NCBI GenBank assembly: GCA_021848325.1
Contig: JAJZUU010000018.1
Location: 1 to 44,722, forward strand
DNA: 44,722 bases
Origin: Pseudomonadota bacterium
Lineage (GTDB): Bacteria > Pseudomonadota > Gammaproteobacteria > Burkholderiales > JAJZUU01
Direction: 5' to 3'
Shown piece after piece: positions 1 through 7,968 of the stretch. Each line of letters opens with the position of its first letter. Positions within the stretch are counted from its first letter, which is position 1. The position numbers and the translations under genes are program-made. The notes beneath the pieces are model-generated. The model did not search any database. It was not told the origin of the DNA and was given only the letters and a program-made list of their open reading frames with translations.

Positions 1-126
1 GAACGACTATTGACCTGCAAAATCGACAAAATCTGTCCTCGACCAGCCGAATTTTGCGAGCAGCCGCTACGCGGCTTGCCTGCCTGACCCGCTTCGCTTC
101 GATTCTTCAAGTCCGACAGGCTCCTA
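1..126 (+). repeat. MITE-like element, copy 1 (cut by window edge)
   Basis: This is the right-hand part of a small inverted-repeat element that also occurs at 6051-6216 and 43981-44186. It starts in the loop of the central hairpin (right arm CTATTGACC) and ends with the terminal repeat AAGTCCGACAGGCTCCTA. Orientation matches the 43981 copy, and like that copy it contains an internal segment with the palindrome AGCCGC-TAC-GCGGCT that the 6051 copy lacks. The bases after the end complete CTAG. It encodes nothing convincing. About 80 bp of its left part lie outside the window. Confidence 0.85.
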
Positions 127-194
127 GGGTATCATCGCAGGACTGTCGGTATACGCGTGAGCGGCGGGGCCGACCGAGGCTGGATTTGGGCGTC

Positions 195-223
195 TTGACA
201 AACCGGCGCCATGTCGGCAATAT
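195..223 (+). promoter_or_regulatory. Probable sigma70 promoter of the tRNA gene
   Basis: A perfect -35 hexamer TTGACA lies at 195-200. A weak -10 region (CAATAT, 218-223, within CAATATTGG) follows after a 17-base spacer. Transcription would start near 230, about 12 bases before the mature tRNA 5' end. The -10 match is poor, so the exact position is uncertain. Confidence 0.5.
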
Positions 224-241
224 TGGTACCCCTCAAACCGT

Positions 242-317
242 GGCGAATTAGCTCAGTGGTTAGAGCAGTGGAATCATAATCCATTGGTCCGGGGTTCAAA
301 TCCCTGATTCGCCACCA
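242..317 (+). tRNA. tRNA with CAU anticodon, probably elongator tRNA-Met
   Basis: The sequence folds into a complete 76-nt cloverleaf with encoded CCA. Acceptor arm GGCGAAT (242-248) pairs with ATTCGCC (307-313). The anticodon loop is ATCATAA, giving CAU, and the T arm holds GGTTCAAAT. It is not the initiator type: G1-C72 is paired and the anticodon stem lacks three consecutive G-C pairs. The alternative is tRNA-Ile2 (lysidine-modified CAU). Positions 4 and 5 of the acceptor stem are G and A, unlike the C4-G69/C5-G68 pairs that TilS favours in E. coli tRNA-Ile2, so I lean to Met. Confidence 0.9.
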
Positions 318-449
318 TATTCCACCTGTGCGCCGGGTCCGGCGGCATCCCGCAGTGAGTCGATTCCGGGTCGCATGGAACGGGGCGGCCCCTTCGTTTC
401 CGGGCCTCCCGGCTTCGCACGGGCTGTGGTTGTGTGCTATCGTAACGAC

Positions 450-755
450 ATGTTAAAGCGCTTGGTTTTGGTCGTTGTCGCGGGCCTGGTTCTGGCCCAG
501 GGGGCGGTTGCGGGCAGGATTCTGCCCCAGGATGCCCAGGTGGGCCAACTGGAGGGGGTGGACTACCCCAGCGTCAAGATAGATGGCCACGTCCATCGCC
601 TGGCCCCCGGCGTCGTGATTTTCGGCCAGTCCAACCGCACCATCCTGCCAACCTATCTCCCCCAGGCCGCCAAGATATACTACAAGGTCGATCTCCAGGG
701 ACAGCTTACCAAGATCTGGATCATGACCCCGGACGAGGAAGCTCGCCTGAAGTAG
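450..755 (+). CDS. Small exported protein of unknown function
   Basis: A 101-residue protein begins with a clear Sec signal peptide: basic MLKR, a hydrophobic core to about residue 16, then a small-residue cleavage region near AVAG at 19-22. The mature part of about 80 residues is mixed polar/hydrophobic and has no cysteine or motif I recognise. The ATG at 450 is preferred over an upstream in-frame ATG at 375 because only the shorter form puts the signal sequence at the N terminus. It lies 16 bp upstream of miaB on the same strand and may be co-transcribed. The mature protein probably resides in the periplasm (inference). No function is proposed. Confidence 0.75.
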   Translation: MLKRLVLVVVAGLVLAQGAVAGRILPQDAQVGQLEGVDYPSVKIDGHVHRLAPGVVIFGQSNRTILPTYLPQAAKIYYKVDLQGQLTKIWIMTPDEEARLK

Positions 756-771
756 GCGCCCCCGAATCAGC

Positions 772-2106
772 GTGGCAAAAAAACTATTCATCAAGACCTT
801 CGGCTGCCAGATGAACGAGTACGACTCGGACAAGATGGCCGACGTGCTGCGCGCCTGGGAGGGCATGGAGCGCACGGAAACGCCGGAAGAAGCGGACGTG
901 ATCCTGTTCAACACCTGCTCGGTGCGGGAGAAGGCGCAAGAGAAGGTGTTCCATTCCCTGGGCCGCTGGAAGCACCTGAAACAGCACAAACCCGATCTGG
1001 TGATCGGGGTGGGGGGCTGCGTGGCGAGCCAGGAGGGCGCCGCCATCATCGCCCGTGCGCCCTATGTGGACGTGGTGTTCGGCCCCCAGACCCTGCACCG
1101 GCTGCCCCAACTGATGGAAGCCCGCCGTGTCAGCGGCAAGTCTCAGGTGGACGTCTCCTTCCCTGAAATCGAGAAGTTCGACCATTTGCCGCCGGCCCGG
1201 GTGGAGGGTGCTTCGGCCTTCCTGTCGGTGATGGAGGGTTGCAGCAAGTACTGTAGTTTCTGCGTGGTGCCCTATACCCGGGGCGACGAGGTGTCGCGCC
1301 CATTCGACGACGTGCTGGCGGAAGCGGCGCTGCTGGCGGAACACGGGGTCAAGGAACTGACCCTGCTGGGACAGAACGTGAACGCCTACCGGGGGCTCAT
1401 GAACGACGGCGAGGTCGCCGACCTGGCCCTGCTGATTTCGTATCTGGCGGAGATACCCGGCATCCGGCGGCTGCGCTACACCACCTCCCACCCGCTGGAG
1501 CTCTCCCAGCGCCTGATCGACGTCTACGCTGCGGTGCCCAAACTGGTAAGCCATCTGCACCTGCCGGTGCAGTGCGGCTCGGACCGCATCCTGGCGGCGA
1601 TGAAGCGCGGCTACACCACCCTGGAGTACAAGTCCATGGTGCGCCGCCTGCGCCAGGTGCGGCCCGACATCTCCCTGTCTTCCGATTTCATCGTGGGCTT
1701 TCCCGGGGAAACGGAGGACGATTTCGAGGCCACCATGCGGCTGGTGGAGGAGGTGGGCTTCGACGCCAGTTTCAGCTTCATCTTCAGTCCGCGCCCAGGC
1801 ACCCCCGCCGCCGAGTTGCCGGACGACGTTCCCCACGGGGTGAAGCAGGCGCGCCTGGCGCGCCTGCAGGCCAGGATCGAAGAACAGGCCATGGCGCTGA
1901 GCCGCGCCATGGTGGGCACCACCCAGCGGATCCTGGTGGAAGGCCTTTCCAAGAAAGGCGCCGGCGAACTCGCCGGGCGCACGGACAACAATCGGGTGGT
2001 CAACTTCTCCGGCCATCCGCGCCTGGTCGGCCAATTCGCGGACGTGACCATCACCGGGGCGCTGCCCCATTCCCTGCGAGGGGAGGCGTCGGCCGGCCGA
2101 CTATGA
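772..2106 (+). CDS. miaB: tRNA-2-methylthio-N6-isopentenyladenosine-37 synthase MiaB
   Basis: Radical-SAM methylthiotransferase that converts i6A37 to ms2i6A37 in tRNAs reading UNN codons. The 444-residue product has the three N-terminal cysteines of the auxiliary 4Fe-4S cluster (C12 in FGCQMN, C49 in FNTCSVRE, C83 in GGCVA). The radical-SAM CxxxCxxC motif is at C157, C161 and C164 (GCSKYCSFC), followed by VVPYTRG. A C-terminal TRAM region covers roughly 380-440. Length is normal. The start is GTG at 772, directly before [12 protein letters not shown]. Its stop overlaps the ybeZ start by ATGA, so it heads a translationally coupled cluster. Confidence 0.97.
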   Translation: MAKKLFIKTFGCQMNEYDSDKMADVLRAWEGMERTETPEEADVILFNTCSVREKAQEKVFHSLGRWKHLKQHKPDLVIGVGGCVASQEGAAIIARAPYVDVVFGPQTLHRLPQLMEARRVSGKSQVDVSFPEIEKFDHLPPARVEGASAFLSVMEGCSKYCSFCVVPYTRGDEVSRPFDDVLAEAALLAEHGVKELTLLGQNVNAYRGLMNDGEVADLALLISYLAEIPGIRRLRYTTSHPLELSQRLIDVYAAVPKLVSHLHLPVQCGSDRILAAMKRGYTTLEYKSMVRRLRQVRPDISLSSDFIVGFPGETEDDFEATMRLVEEVGFDASFSFIFSPRPGTPAAELPDDVPHGVKQARLARLQARIEEQAMALSRAMVGTTQRILVEGLSKKGAGELAGRTDNNRVVNFSGHPRLVGQFADVTITGALPHSLRGEASAGRL

Positions 2107-3092
2107 AACCCCCCTCCATGGAAATCGCCTTCACCCCGGTAGACAACACGCGCCTGGCCAACCTATGCGGCGCCCTGGACGAAAACCTGCGCCAGATCGA
2201 GACCGCCCTGGATGTGGTGATCTCCCGCCGCGGGGAGCGCTTCCGCCTGCTGGGCAGGCCCGGACAGCCCGAACTGGCCGCCCGGGCGCTACGCGGCTTT
2301 TACGACCAGGCCGACCAGTCCCTGGGGGTGGAGGATATTCAGCTCGGCCTGGTCGAGGTGACCCACGTCCAGGCGCCGGACGCGGCCAAGGGGGCGGTGC
2401 CGGTCCTGATGACCCGCAAGGCCGATCTGCACGGCCGGACGCCGCGGCAGAGGCAGTATCTGCAACAGATCCAGGAACACGACATTACCTTCGGCATCGG
2501 CCCGGCGGGTACCGGCAAGACCTATCTGGCGGTGGCCTGCGCGGTGGACGCCCTGGAGCGCGACCTGGTGAAGCGCATCGTGCTGGTGCGCCCGGCGGTG
2601 GAGGCGGGCGAGCGCCTGGGATTCCTGCCCGGCGACCTGGCGCAGAAGGTGGACCCCTATCTGCGCCCCCTGTACGATGCCCTGTACGACCTGATGGGGT
2701 TCGAGAAGGTGGGCAAGCTGTTCGAGCGCAGCGCCATCGAGATCGCCCCCCTGGCCTACATGCGGGGGCGCACCCTGAACCATTCCTTCATCATCCTGGA
2801 CGAGGCGCAGAACACCACCCCGGAGCAGATGAAGATGTTCCTCACCCGCATCGGTTTCGGCACCAAGGCGGTGATCACCGGCGACGTGACCCAGATTGAC
2901 CTGGGGCGCGGCCAGAAGAGCGGCCTGGTGGAAGCGCAGCAGGTGCTGCAGCAGGTGCGCGGCATCGCCTTCACCTTCTTCCTGTCCGAGGATGTGGTGC
3001 GGCACCCGCTGGTGCAGCAGATCGTCAACGCCTACCAGCGCTTTGCCGCCGGGGGCAAGGACGCCGGACCCCAGGTTCCGCGAGGGGAATGA
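2103..3092 (+). CDS. ybeZ: PhoH-family ATPase YbeZ
   Basis: PhoH-like P-loop NTPase of 329 residues, a predicted partner of the endoribonuclease YbeY in 16S rRNA maturation and ribosome quality control (known for the family). Walker A is GPAGTGKT at 133-140. The Walker B/DEAQ box is at 233-236 ([14 protein letters not shown]). A sensor-like TGD region follows in [13 protein letters not shown] at 2103 overlaps the miaB stop (ATGA), and its own stop overlaps ybeY the same way. An alternative ATG at 2118 would remove only five residues. Confidence 0.95.
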   Translation: MKPPSMEIAFTPVDNTRLANLCGALDENLRQIETALDVVISRRGERFRLLGRPGQPELAARALRGFYDQADQSLGVEDIQLGLVEVTHVQAPDAAKGAVPVLMTRKADLHGRTPRQRQYLQQIQEHDITFGIGPAGTGKTYLAVACAVDALERDLVKRIVLVRPAVEAGERLGFLPGDLAQKVDPYLRPLYDALYDLMGFEKVGKLFERSAIEIAPLAYMRGRTLNHSFIILDEAQNTTPEQMKMFLTRIGFGTKAVITGDVTQIDLGRGQKSGLVEAQQVLQQVRGIAFTFFLSEDVVRHPLVQQIVNAYQRFAAGGKDAGPQVPRGE

Positions 3093-3577
3093 GCGCGGCG
3101 CCCAGGCTCTCCTTGTCGGTCCAGTACGCGGACAAGCCACCGGACGTCCCGGCCCGGGCGCTGATCCGCAAGTGGGTGCGGGCCGCCCTAGAGCGGGATG
3201 CCGAGATCGCGGTGCGCATCGTCCAGGAGGCGGAGGGGCGCGCGCTGAACGCCCGCTATCGGGGCAAGGACTACGCCACCAACGTATTGAGCTTCGGCTA
3301 CGATGACGACTTCTCCCCGCCGGGGACGCCGCTGCGGGGGGACTTGGTGCTGTGCGCGCCGGTGGTGGGCCGCGAGGCCGCGCAGCAGGGGAAGACGGTG
3401 CAGGCCCACTACGCGCACCTGGTGGTGCACGGGATGCTGCACCTGCAGGGCTGCGACCACGAAAGCGAGGCGGAGGCGCAAGGGATGGAGGCCCGGGAGT
3501 CGGAAATCGTCATGGGGCTGGGGTATCCTGATCCGTATCTGGGTGATGGCGGCCGTGCAGTTACCCCTCGCCCGTGA
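3089..3577 (+). CDS. ybeY: Endoribonuclease YbeY (16S rRNA 3' maturation)
   Basis: Single-strand endoribonuclease of the UPF0054 family, required for 16S rRNA 3'-end processing and late 70S quality control. The 162-residue product has the zinc-binding signature HGMLHLQGCDH, with histidines at 114, 118 and 124. The upstream conserved stretch is YATNVLSFGY. The start overlaps the ybeZ stop by ATGA, consistent with coupled translation of the two partner proteins. The C-terminal tail (about residues 140-162) is somewhat longer than the catalytic core needs. Confidence 0.95.
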   Translation: MSAAPRLSLSVQYADKPPDVPARALIRKWVRAALERDAEIAVRIVQEAEGRALNARYRGKDYATNVLSFGYDDDFSPPGTPLRGDLVLCAPVVGREAAQQGKTVQAHYAHLVVHGMLHLQGCDHESEAEAQGMEARESEIVMGLGYPDPYLGDGGRAVTPRP

Positions 3578-3608
3578 CTCACCGAAATAAAGGGGGATTC
3601 GAACACAA

Positions 3609-4460
3609 ATGGAAGAACCTGCGAAACCGGGATGGCTGGAGCGGCTGGGCGCGTTGCTGCTGCGCGAGCCGGAAGACCGCGAGCAGTTGATCGAGTTGCT
3701 GCACTCCGCCTACGAGCGCAACCTGCTGGATGCCGACGCCCTCGGCATGATCGAGGGCGTGATGCAGGTCTCGGAGATGCAGGTCCGGGAGATCATGATC
3801 CCCCGCTCCCAGATGGACGTGATCGACATCAACGACCCCCCCGAGAAATTCATTCCCTACGTTATCGAGACCGCCCACTCGCGTTTTCCCGTGGTGGACG
3901 AGAACAAGGACGACGTCATCGGTATCCTGCTGGCCAAGGACCTGCTGCGCTATTACGCCGGCGAGGAGTTCAATATCCGCGACATGCTGCGGCCGTCGGT
4001 GTTCATCCCGGAATCCAAGCGGCTCAACGTGCTGCTCAAGGAATTCCGCGGCAACCGCAACCACATCGCCATCGTGGTGGACGAATACGGCGGGGTGGCC
4101 GGCCTGGTGACCATCGAGGACGTGCTGGAGCAGATTGTCGGTGAGATCGAGGACGAATACGATTTCGACGAGGCCGAGGACAACATCATCCGCGACCGCA
4201 GCGGGCGCTACCGGGTCAAGGCCCTGACCGAGATCGCGGACTTCAACGAGATGCTCGGCACTCAATTCAGCGACGAGGACTACGATACCGTGGGCGGGCT
4301 CGTGATCAGCAAGTTCGGCCGCGTCCCCAAACGGGGCGAACAGGTTGCCATCGATGACCTCAAGTTCCAGGTGTTGCGGGCCGACAGCCGCAGGCTGCAC
4401 ACCGTGCTGGTGGAAAAGGTCCGGGCCGGCGAGACCGAGCCCCAGGCCGACCTGTTCTAA
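3609..4460 (+). CDS. corC: CorC/YbeX family CBS-pair protein
   Basis: Soluble member of the HlyC/CorC family (283 residues), linked in enterobacteria to Mg2+/Co2+ efflux together with CorA and, as YbeX, to ribosome metabolism. A tandem CBS pair spans about 65-190 (VREIMIPRSQMDVI, then IAIVVDEYGGVAGLVTIEDV). A CorC_HlyC transporter-associated domain spans about 205-275. No membrane segment is visible. A purine-rich AAAGGGGG lies 12-19 bases before the ATG. The position between ybeY and lnt matches the standard proteobacterial ybeZ-ybeY-ybeX-lnt order. The actual transport role is unproven for this branch. Confidence 0.92.
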   Translation: MEEPAKPGWLERLGALLLREPEDREQLIELLHSAYERNLLDADALGMIEGVMQVSEMQVREIMIPRSQMDVIDINDPPEKFIPYVIETAHSRFPVVDENKDDVIGILLAKDLLRYYAGEEFNIRDMLRPSVFIPESKRLNVLLKEFRGNRNHIAIVVDEYGGVAGLVTIEDVLEQIVGEIEDEYDFDEAEDNIIRDRSGRYRVKALTEIADFNEMLGTQFSDEDYDTVGGLVISKFGRVPKRGEQVAIDDLKFQVLRADSRRLHTVLVEKVRAGETEPQADLF

Positions 4461-4469
4461 AGTGAAACC

Positions 4470-6053
4470 GTGCCGCGCGTGCCTGTCCCCGGCGTTTTTA
4501 TGTTCCGGGACGGCTTCCGCCATGACCGTCAGGACCTCCCCGCGTTGATCCTTCTTGAACCGCGCAGCCGGCGGGTGGCCGCCGCCTTCTTGCTGGGGGC
4601 GGCGAACGTTCTCGGTTTCGCCCCCTTCTATCTCTATCCGCTGCCGATCCTGGCCCTGGCGGGGCTTTTCCGGCTGTGGCAGCGCACCCCGGGGCGGGCG
4701 GCGGCGGCCCTGCTGGGGTTCGCCTTCGGCCTCGGCCTGTTCGGCGCCGGGGTAAGCTGGATCTACGTGAGCCTGCACGACTACGGGGGCATGCCGTTGC
4801 CCGTCGCCGTGCTCGCGACGCTGCTGTTCTGCGCCTTCCTCGCCCTGTTCCCGGCCGCGGTGGGCTTGGCCCAGAGCCTGGTGCGCGCCCCCCGGGCGGT
4901 CAGGTCGCTGCTGCTCATACCTGCCCTGTGGGTGCTGAGCGAATGGCTGCGGGGCTGGGTATTCACCGGCTTTCCATGGCTCGCCATGGGCTATTCCCAG
5001 GTGCCCGGCAGCCCGCTGGCCGGCTTCGCCCCGGTGTTCGGGGTGTACGGGGTGTCGCTCGCGGTGCTGGTGGCCGCGGGGCTGCTGCTCCAATGGCTTT
5101 GGGGCGCCGGGGCCAGGCGCTACTGGGCGCTGGCGATGCTGGCCCTGGGGTGGGCGGGGTTCGGCTTGCAGCAGGTCGAGTGGACCACCCCCGACGGCCC
5201 GCCGCTCACGGTCAGCCTGCTGCAGGGAAATATCCCGCAGGAACTCAAGTGGCGCGCGGACCGGGTGCAGGGCACCCTGGACACCTACGCCAGGCTGGTG
5301 CTGGCGAGCCGAAGCCGCCTCATCATCCTGCCGGAAACCGCGATTCCGCTGTTCTACCGCGATGTCCCCCGGGACTACCTGGAGATGCTGGCGCGGCACG
5401 CCCAAGAGAACCGCGGCAGCGTCCTGATCGGGCTGCCGGAGTTCGAGCGGGAGGGCGCTTCGGAGGACTACTACAACAGCGTGGTGGATATCGGGGCCGG
5501 GCCTGCCCAGACCTACCGCAAGCACCACCTGGTGCCCTTCGGCGAGTACATCCCGCTGAAACCCCTGTTCGGCTGGATCATCCACGTGCTGCACATCCCC
5601 CTGGATGACTTCGCCCGCGGCGCCCCGACGCAGCAGCCGATGCGGGCGGGCGGCCAGCGGGTGGCGGTCAACATCTGCTACGAGGACGCCTTTGGCCGGG
5701 AGATCATCCGCCAACTGCCGGCGGCCACCCTGCTGGTGAACGTCAGCAACGATGCCTGGTTCGGCGACTCCCTCGCGCCCTACCAGCACCTGCAGATCTC
5801 CCAGACGCGGGCGCTGGAGAGCGGGCGCTACATGCTGCGGGCCACCAACACCGGGGTGACCGCCATCGTCGACCAGCGGGGACGGGTCGTGCGCAGGCTG
5901 CCGGAGTTCGTCACCGCGGCCCTGGACGGCACGGCCCAGGGCTTCGCCGGCCGGACCCCCTACGTGCGCTGGGGCAACGGGGCCGCCCTGGCGATGCTCT
6001 GCGCCATGCTGGCGGGCGGGCTGTTCATGGCATGGAAGCGCCCTGCCCGCTAG
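4470..6053 (+). CDS. lnt: Apolipoprotein N-acyltransferase Lnt
   Basis: Inner-membrane enzyme that adds the third acyl chain to the N terminus of lipoproteins, allowing Lol sorting. The 527-residue product has about six hydrophobic segments in the first 230 residues. A periplasmic nitrilase-fold domain follows, with the expected catalytic triad: E289 (LPETAIP), K351 (YRKHHLVPFGEY) and C403 (NICYEDAFG). A last hydrophobic segment lies near 505-520. GTG at 4470 is the annotated start; the in-frame ATG at 4500 (residue 11) is an equally good choice. The stop codon TAG at 6051-6053 is the first trinucleotide of the MITE-like element, inserted exactly at the gene end. Confidence 0.95.
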   Translation: MPRVPVPGVFMFRDGFRHDRQDLPALILLEPRSRRVAAAFLLGAANVLGFAPFYLYPLPILALAGLFRLWQRTPGRAAAALLGFAFGLGLFGAGVSWIYVSLHDYGGMPLPVAVLATLLFCAFLALFPAAVGLAQSLVRAPRAVRSLLLIPALWVLSEWLRGWVFTGFPWLAMGYSQVPGSPLAGFAPVFGVYGVSLAVLVAAGLLLQWLWGAGARRYWALAMLALGWAGFGLQQVEWTTPDGPPLTVSLLQGNIPQELKWRADRVQGTLDTYARLVLASRSRLIILPETAIPLFYRDVPRDYLEMLARHAQENRGSVLIGLPEFEREGASEDYYNSVVDIGAGPAQTYRKHHLVPFGEYIPLKPLFGWIIHVLHIPLDDFARGAPTQQPMRAGGQRVAVNICYEDAFGREIIRQLPAATLLVNVSNDAWFGDSLAPYQHLQISQTRALESGRYMLRATNTGVTAIVDQRGRVVRRLPEFVTAALDGTAQGFAGRTPYVRWGNGAALAMLCAMLAGGLFMAWKRPAR

Positions 6054-6216
6054 GAGCCTGTCGGACTTGAAGAATCGAAGCGAAAATTCGGCTGGTCGAG
6101 GACAGATTTTGTCGATTTTGCAGGTCAATAGTCGTTCTATTGACCAAAAAAGCGGCGAAATATGGACCGGTCAGGCGGATTTGCAGCCGATTTCCTTTAA
6201 GTCCGACAGGCTCCTA
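6051..6216 (-). repeat. MITE-like element, copy 2 (short form, inverted)
   Basis: A complete 166-bp element bounded by 18-bp terminal inverted repeats TAGGAGCCTGTCGGACTT and its complement. It is flanked so that CTAG is read at both ends. The central palindrome is GGTCAATAG/CTATTGACC around a 5-base loop. Relative to the copies at 1 and 43981 it is inverted and lacks about 39 bp carrying the AGCCGC-TAC-GCGGCT hairpin. It has no open frame of its own. TA within CTAG as target suggests mobilisation by an IS630/mariner-type transposase, but that family assignment is inference. It fills about half of the 313-bp gap between lnt and the rhodanese gene. Confidence 0.88.
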
Positions 6217-6366
6217 GCCGGTCCGCCTTCCCCAGGGGGCGCATCGGTAGGGTCCGCCGGGGCACAGATTAATGTTTCCGTTTGCGGGGGACGGGCCTAG
6301 AATATCTCGGCGGCAGCAAGTGCCGCGCAGGCAGTTCGGCTCATAACGATCAACAAGAGGAGACCC
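6217..6366 (+). promoter_or_regulatory. Leader region of the rhodanese gene with possible -10 and strong ribosome binding site
   Basis: This 150-bp gap follows the MITE-like element. A candidate -10 TAGAAT lies near 6296-6301, with only a weak -35 (GTTTCC, 18-base spacer). An AGAGGAGA ribosome binding site lies a few bases before the ATG at 6367. No operator palindrome was seen. If this promoter is right, the rhodanese gene is expressed independently of the miaB-lnt cluster. Confidence 0.35.
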
Positions 6367-6945
6367 ATGAGACAACCGGGACTGGGCGCAATTCTGGGTT
6401 TGTTTATGGCGGCGGCGAGTGCGGCGCCAGGCGGGGCGGCAGGCGGCGCGCAGGTCGTGGACGGCGCATTCGTCGCTGACGCCCTCAAGCACCGGGCGAT
6501 CGTGTGGGACGTGCGCAGCGCGGAGGAGTACGACAAGGGACACATCCCGGGGGCGGTGAATATCCCCTTCGAGCAGAACTGGGTGGATCCGGAGGCGCCC
6601 AAGAAGCTGGCGAAGAAGGAGATCACCAGCAAGGACGGCCTGGCCCTCAAGCCCGAGGGACAGCTCGAGGCCCTGTACGCCGAGCTCGATCCCGATAAGG
6701 AGATCGTGGTGTACTGCCAGAGCGGCGTGCGGGCGAGCGAAACCGCCACCGTCCTCAAGGACCCGGGCTTCAGGAAGGTCAGGGTCTACGACTCCTCCTG
6801 GCTGGGATACGGCAATACCCTCACCGCGCCGGCCGAGGACATGGCCTTCTTCAACGTGGGGGCGATGAAGGGCCAGATGGCCGCCATGCAAAAACGCATC
6901 GGCGCGTTGGAGAAACTCGCGGCATCGGCCAAGACGGCCAAGTAG
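6367..6945 (+). CDS. Exported rhodanese-like sulfurtransferase
   Basis: A 192-residue single-domain rhodanese with an N-terminal signal sequence (hydrophobic to about residue 20, AAASAAP cleavage region), so probably periplasmic. The rhodanese fold runs from about 27 to 150, with DVRSAEEYDKGHIPGAVN typical of the family and the active-site loop CQSGVRA with C117. The last 40 residues form an amphipathic, probably coiled-coil tail (KGQMAAMQKRIGALEKL). Members move sulfane sulfur between thiols; the substrate here is unknown. It is isolated between a MITE-like element and a possible terminator, and its AGGAGA ribosome binding site is strong. Confidence 0.88.
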   Translation: MRQPGLGAILGLFMAAASAAPGGAAGGAQVVDGAFVADALKHRAIVWDVRSAEEYDKGHIPGAVNIPFEQNWVDPEAPKKLAKKEITSKDGLALKPEGQLEALYAELDPDKEIVVYCQSGVRASETATVLKDPGFRKVRVYDSSWLGYGNTLTAPAEDMAFFNVGAMKGQMAAMQKRIGALEKLAASAKTAK

Positions 6946-6999
6946 CCCTCGGGGCGGAGGCGCTGCCCCCTCCCCCGCCGGCCGCGCATCGGGCTTTTT
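6944..6999 (+). terminator. Possible Rho-independent terminator after the rhodanese gene
   Basis: Starting in the stop codon, AGCCC can pair with GGGCT just before a run of five T at 6995-6999. Inside, GGCGGAGG pairs imperfectly with CCTCCCCCGCC. The stem is long and GC-rich but interrupted and the T run is short, so function is uncertain. Confidence 0.4.
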
Positions 7000-7023
7000 C
7001 CGCCAAGCGGAAACAAGTAAAAT
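6997..7023 (+). promoter_or_regulatory. Possible glyQ promoter with a small inverted repeat
   Basis: A perfect 7-bp inverted repeat TTTCCGC-CAA-GCGGAAA at 6997-7013 is followed by a -10-like TAAAAT at 7018-7023, 22 bases before the glyQ ATG. There is no good -35. The repeat could be an operator or the tail of the preceding terminator; this cannot be decided from sequence alone. Confidence 0.3.
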
Positions 7024-7044
7024 CCAAACTTTTGCCATTTCCCC

Positions 7045-7968
7045 ATGCGCACTTTTCAGGAAATCATCTTAACGCTGCAAGGCTACTGGGCGAGCCGCGG
7101 CTGCGCCTTGCTGCAGCCCTACGACATGGAGGTGGGCGCCGGCACCAGCCACACCGCCACCTTCCTGCGCGCCATCGGCCCCGAGCCGTGGAAGGCCGCC
7201 TACGTGCAACCCTCGCGCCGCCCCAAGGACGGCCGCTACGGCGAGAACCCCAACCGCCTGCAGCACTACTACCAGTACCAGGTGGTGCTCAAACCCGCGC
7301 CGCGGGATATCCTGGAACTGTATCTCGGCTCCCTGGAAGCGCTCGGCTTCGACCTCAAAAAGAACGACATCCGCTTCGTCGAGGACGACTGGGAAAACCC
7401 CACCCTGGGCGCATGGGGCCTGGGCTGGGAGGTGTGGCTGAACGGCATGGAGGTGACCCAGTTCACCTATTTCCAGCAGGTGGGCGGCATCGACTGCAAG
7501 CCCATCACCGGCGAGATCACCTACGGCCTGGAGCGCCTGGCCATGTATCTGCAGGGGGTGGAGAACGTGTTCGACCTGGTCTGGACGGAAGGGCTCACTT
7601 ACCGCGACGTCTACCACCAGAACGAGGTGGAGCAGTCCGCCTACAACTTCGAGCACAGCGACGTGGTGTTCCTGCTGAGCGCCTTCAACGCCCACGAAAA
7701 GCAGGCCGGGCACCTGATGGAGAGCGAGCTGGCATTGCCCGCCTACGAGCAGGTGCTGAAGGCCGCGCACACCTTCAATCTGCTCGACGCCCGCGGCGCC
7801 ATCTCGGTCACCGAGCGCGCCGCCTACATCGGCCGCATCCGCAACCTGGCCAAGGCGGTGGCGCGAAGCTACCTGGATTCCCGCAGGCGCCTCGGCTTTC
7901 CCATGGCGCCCAAGGCGTGGGCGGCCGAAGTGCTTGCGAAACTGGAAGAGAAGGCGGTGCAGGCATGA
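7045..7968 (+). CDS. glyQ: Glycyl-tRNA synthetase alpha subunit
   Basis: Catalytic alpha chain of the alpha2-beta2 bacterial glycyl-tRNA synthetase (307 residues, normal length). It carries the family hallmark start [24 protein letters not shown], followed by class II aaRS motifs in the [33 protein letters not shown] and [24 protein letters not shown] regions. The stop overlaps the glyS start (ATGA), giving coupled synthesis of the two subunits. It is the first gene of a six-gene + strand unit running to gloA. Confidence 0.98.
   Translation: MRTFQEIILTLQGYWASRGCALLQPYDMEVGAGTSHTATFLRAIGPEPWKAAYVQPSRRPKDGRYGENPNRLQHYYQYQVVLKPAPRDILELYLGSLEALGFDLKKNDIRFVEDDWENPTLGAWGLGWEVWLNGMEVTQFTYFQQVGGIDCKPITGEITYGLERLAMYLQGVENVFDLVWTEGLTYRDVYHQNEVEQSAYNFEHSDVVFLLSAFNAHEKQAGHLMESELALPAYEQVLKAAHTFNLLDARGAISVTERAAYIGRIRNLAKAVARSYLDSRRRLGFPMAPKAWAAEVLAKLEEKAVQA

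Noticed and set aside
54-251. 65-codon frame spanning the left element and the tRNA promoter
   Set aside because: It runs through a repeat and into the tRNA, with no protein-like features.
242-317. tRNA-Ile2 (CAU) identity
   Set aside because: Acceptor positions 4-5 are G and A rather than the C-C seen in E. coli tRNA-Ile2; not fully excluded.
784-2070. Open frame of 428 codons antisense to miaB
   Set aside because: His/Gln/Gly-rich low-complexity translation, the usual shadow of a GC-rich gene; miaB has all its cysteines.
3579-6128. Open frame of 849 codons on the minus strand across corC and lnt
   Set aside because: Composition is typical of an antisense reading of GC-rich genes, with no recognisable domain. 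The plus-strand genes have clear catalytic residues and ribosome binding sites.
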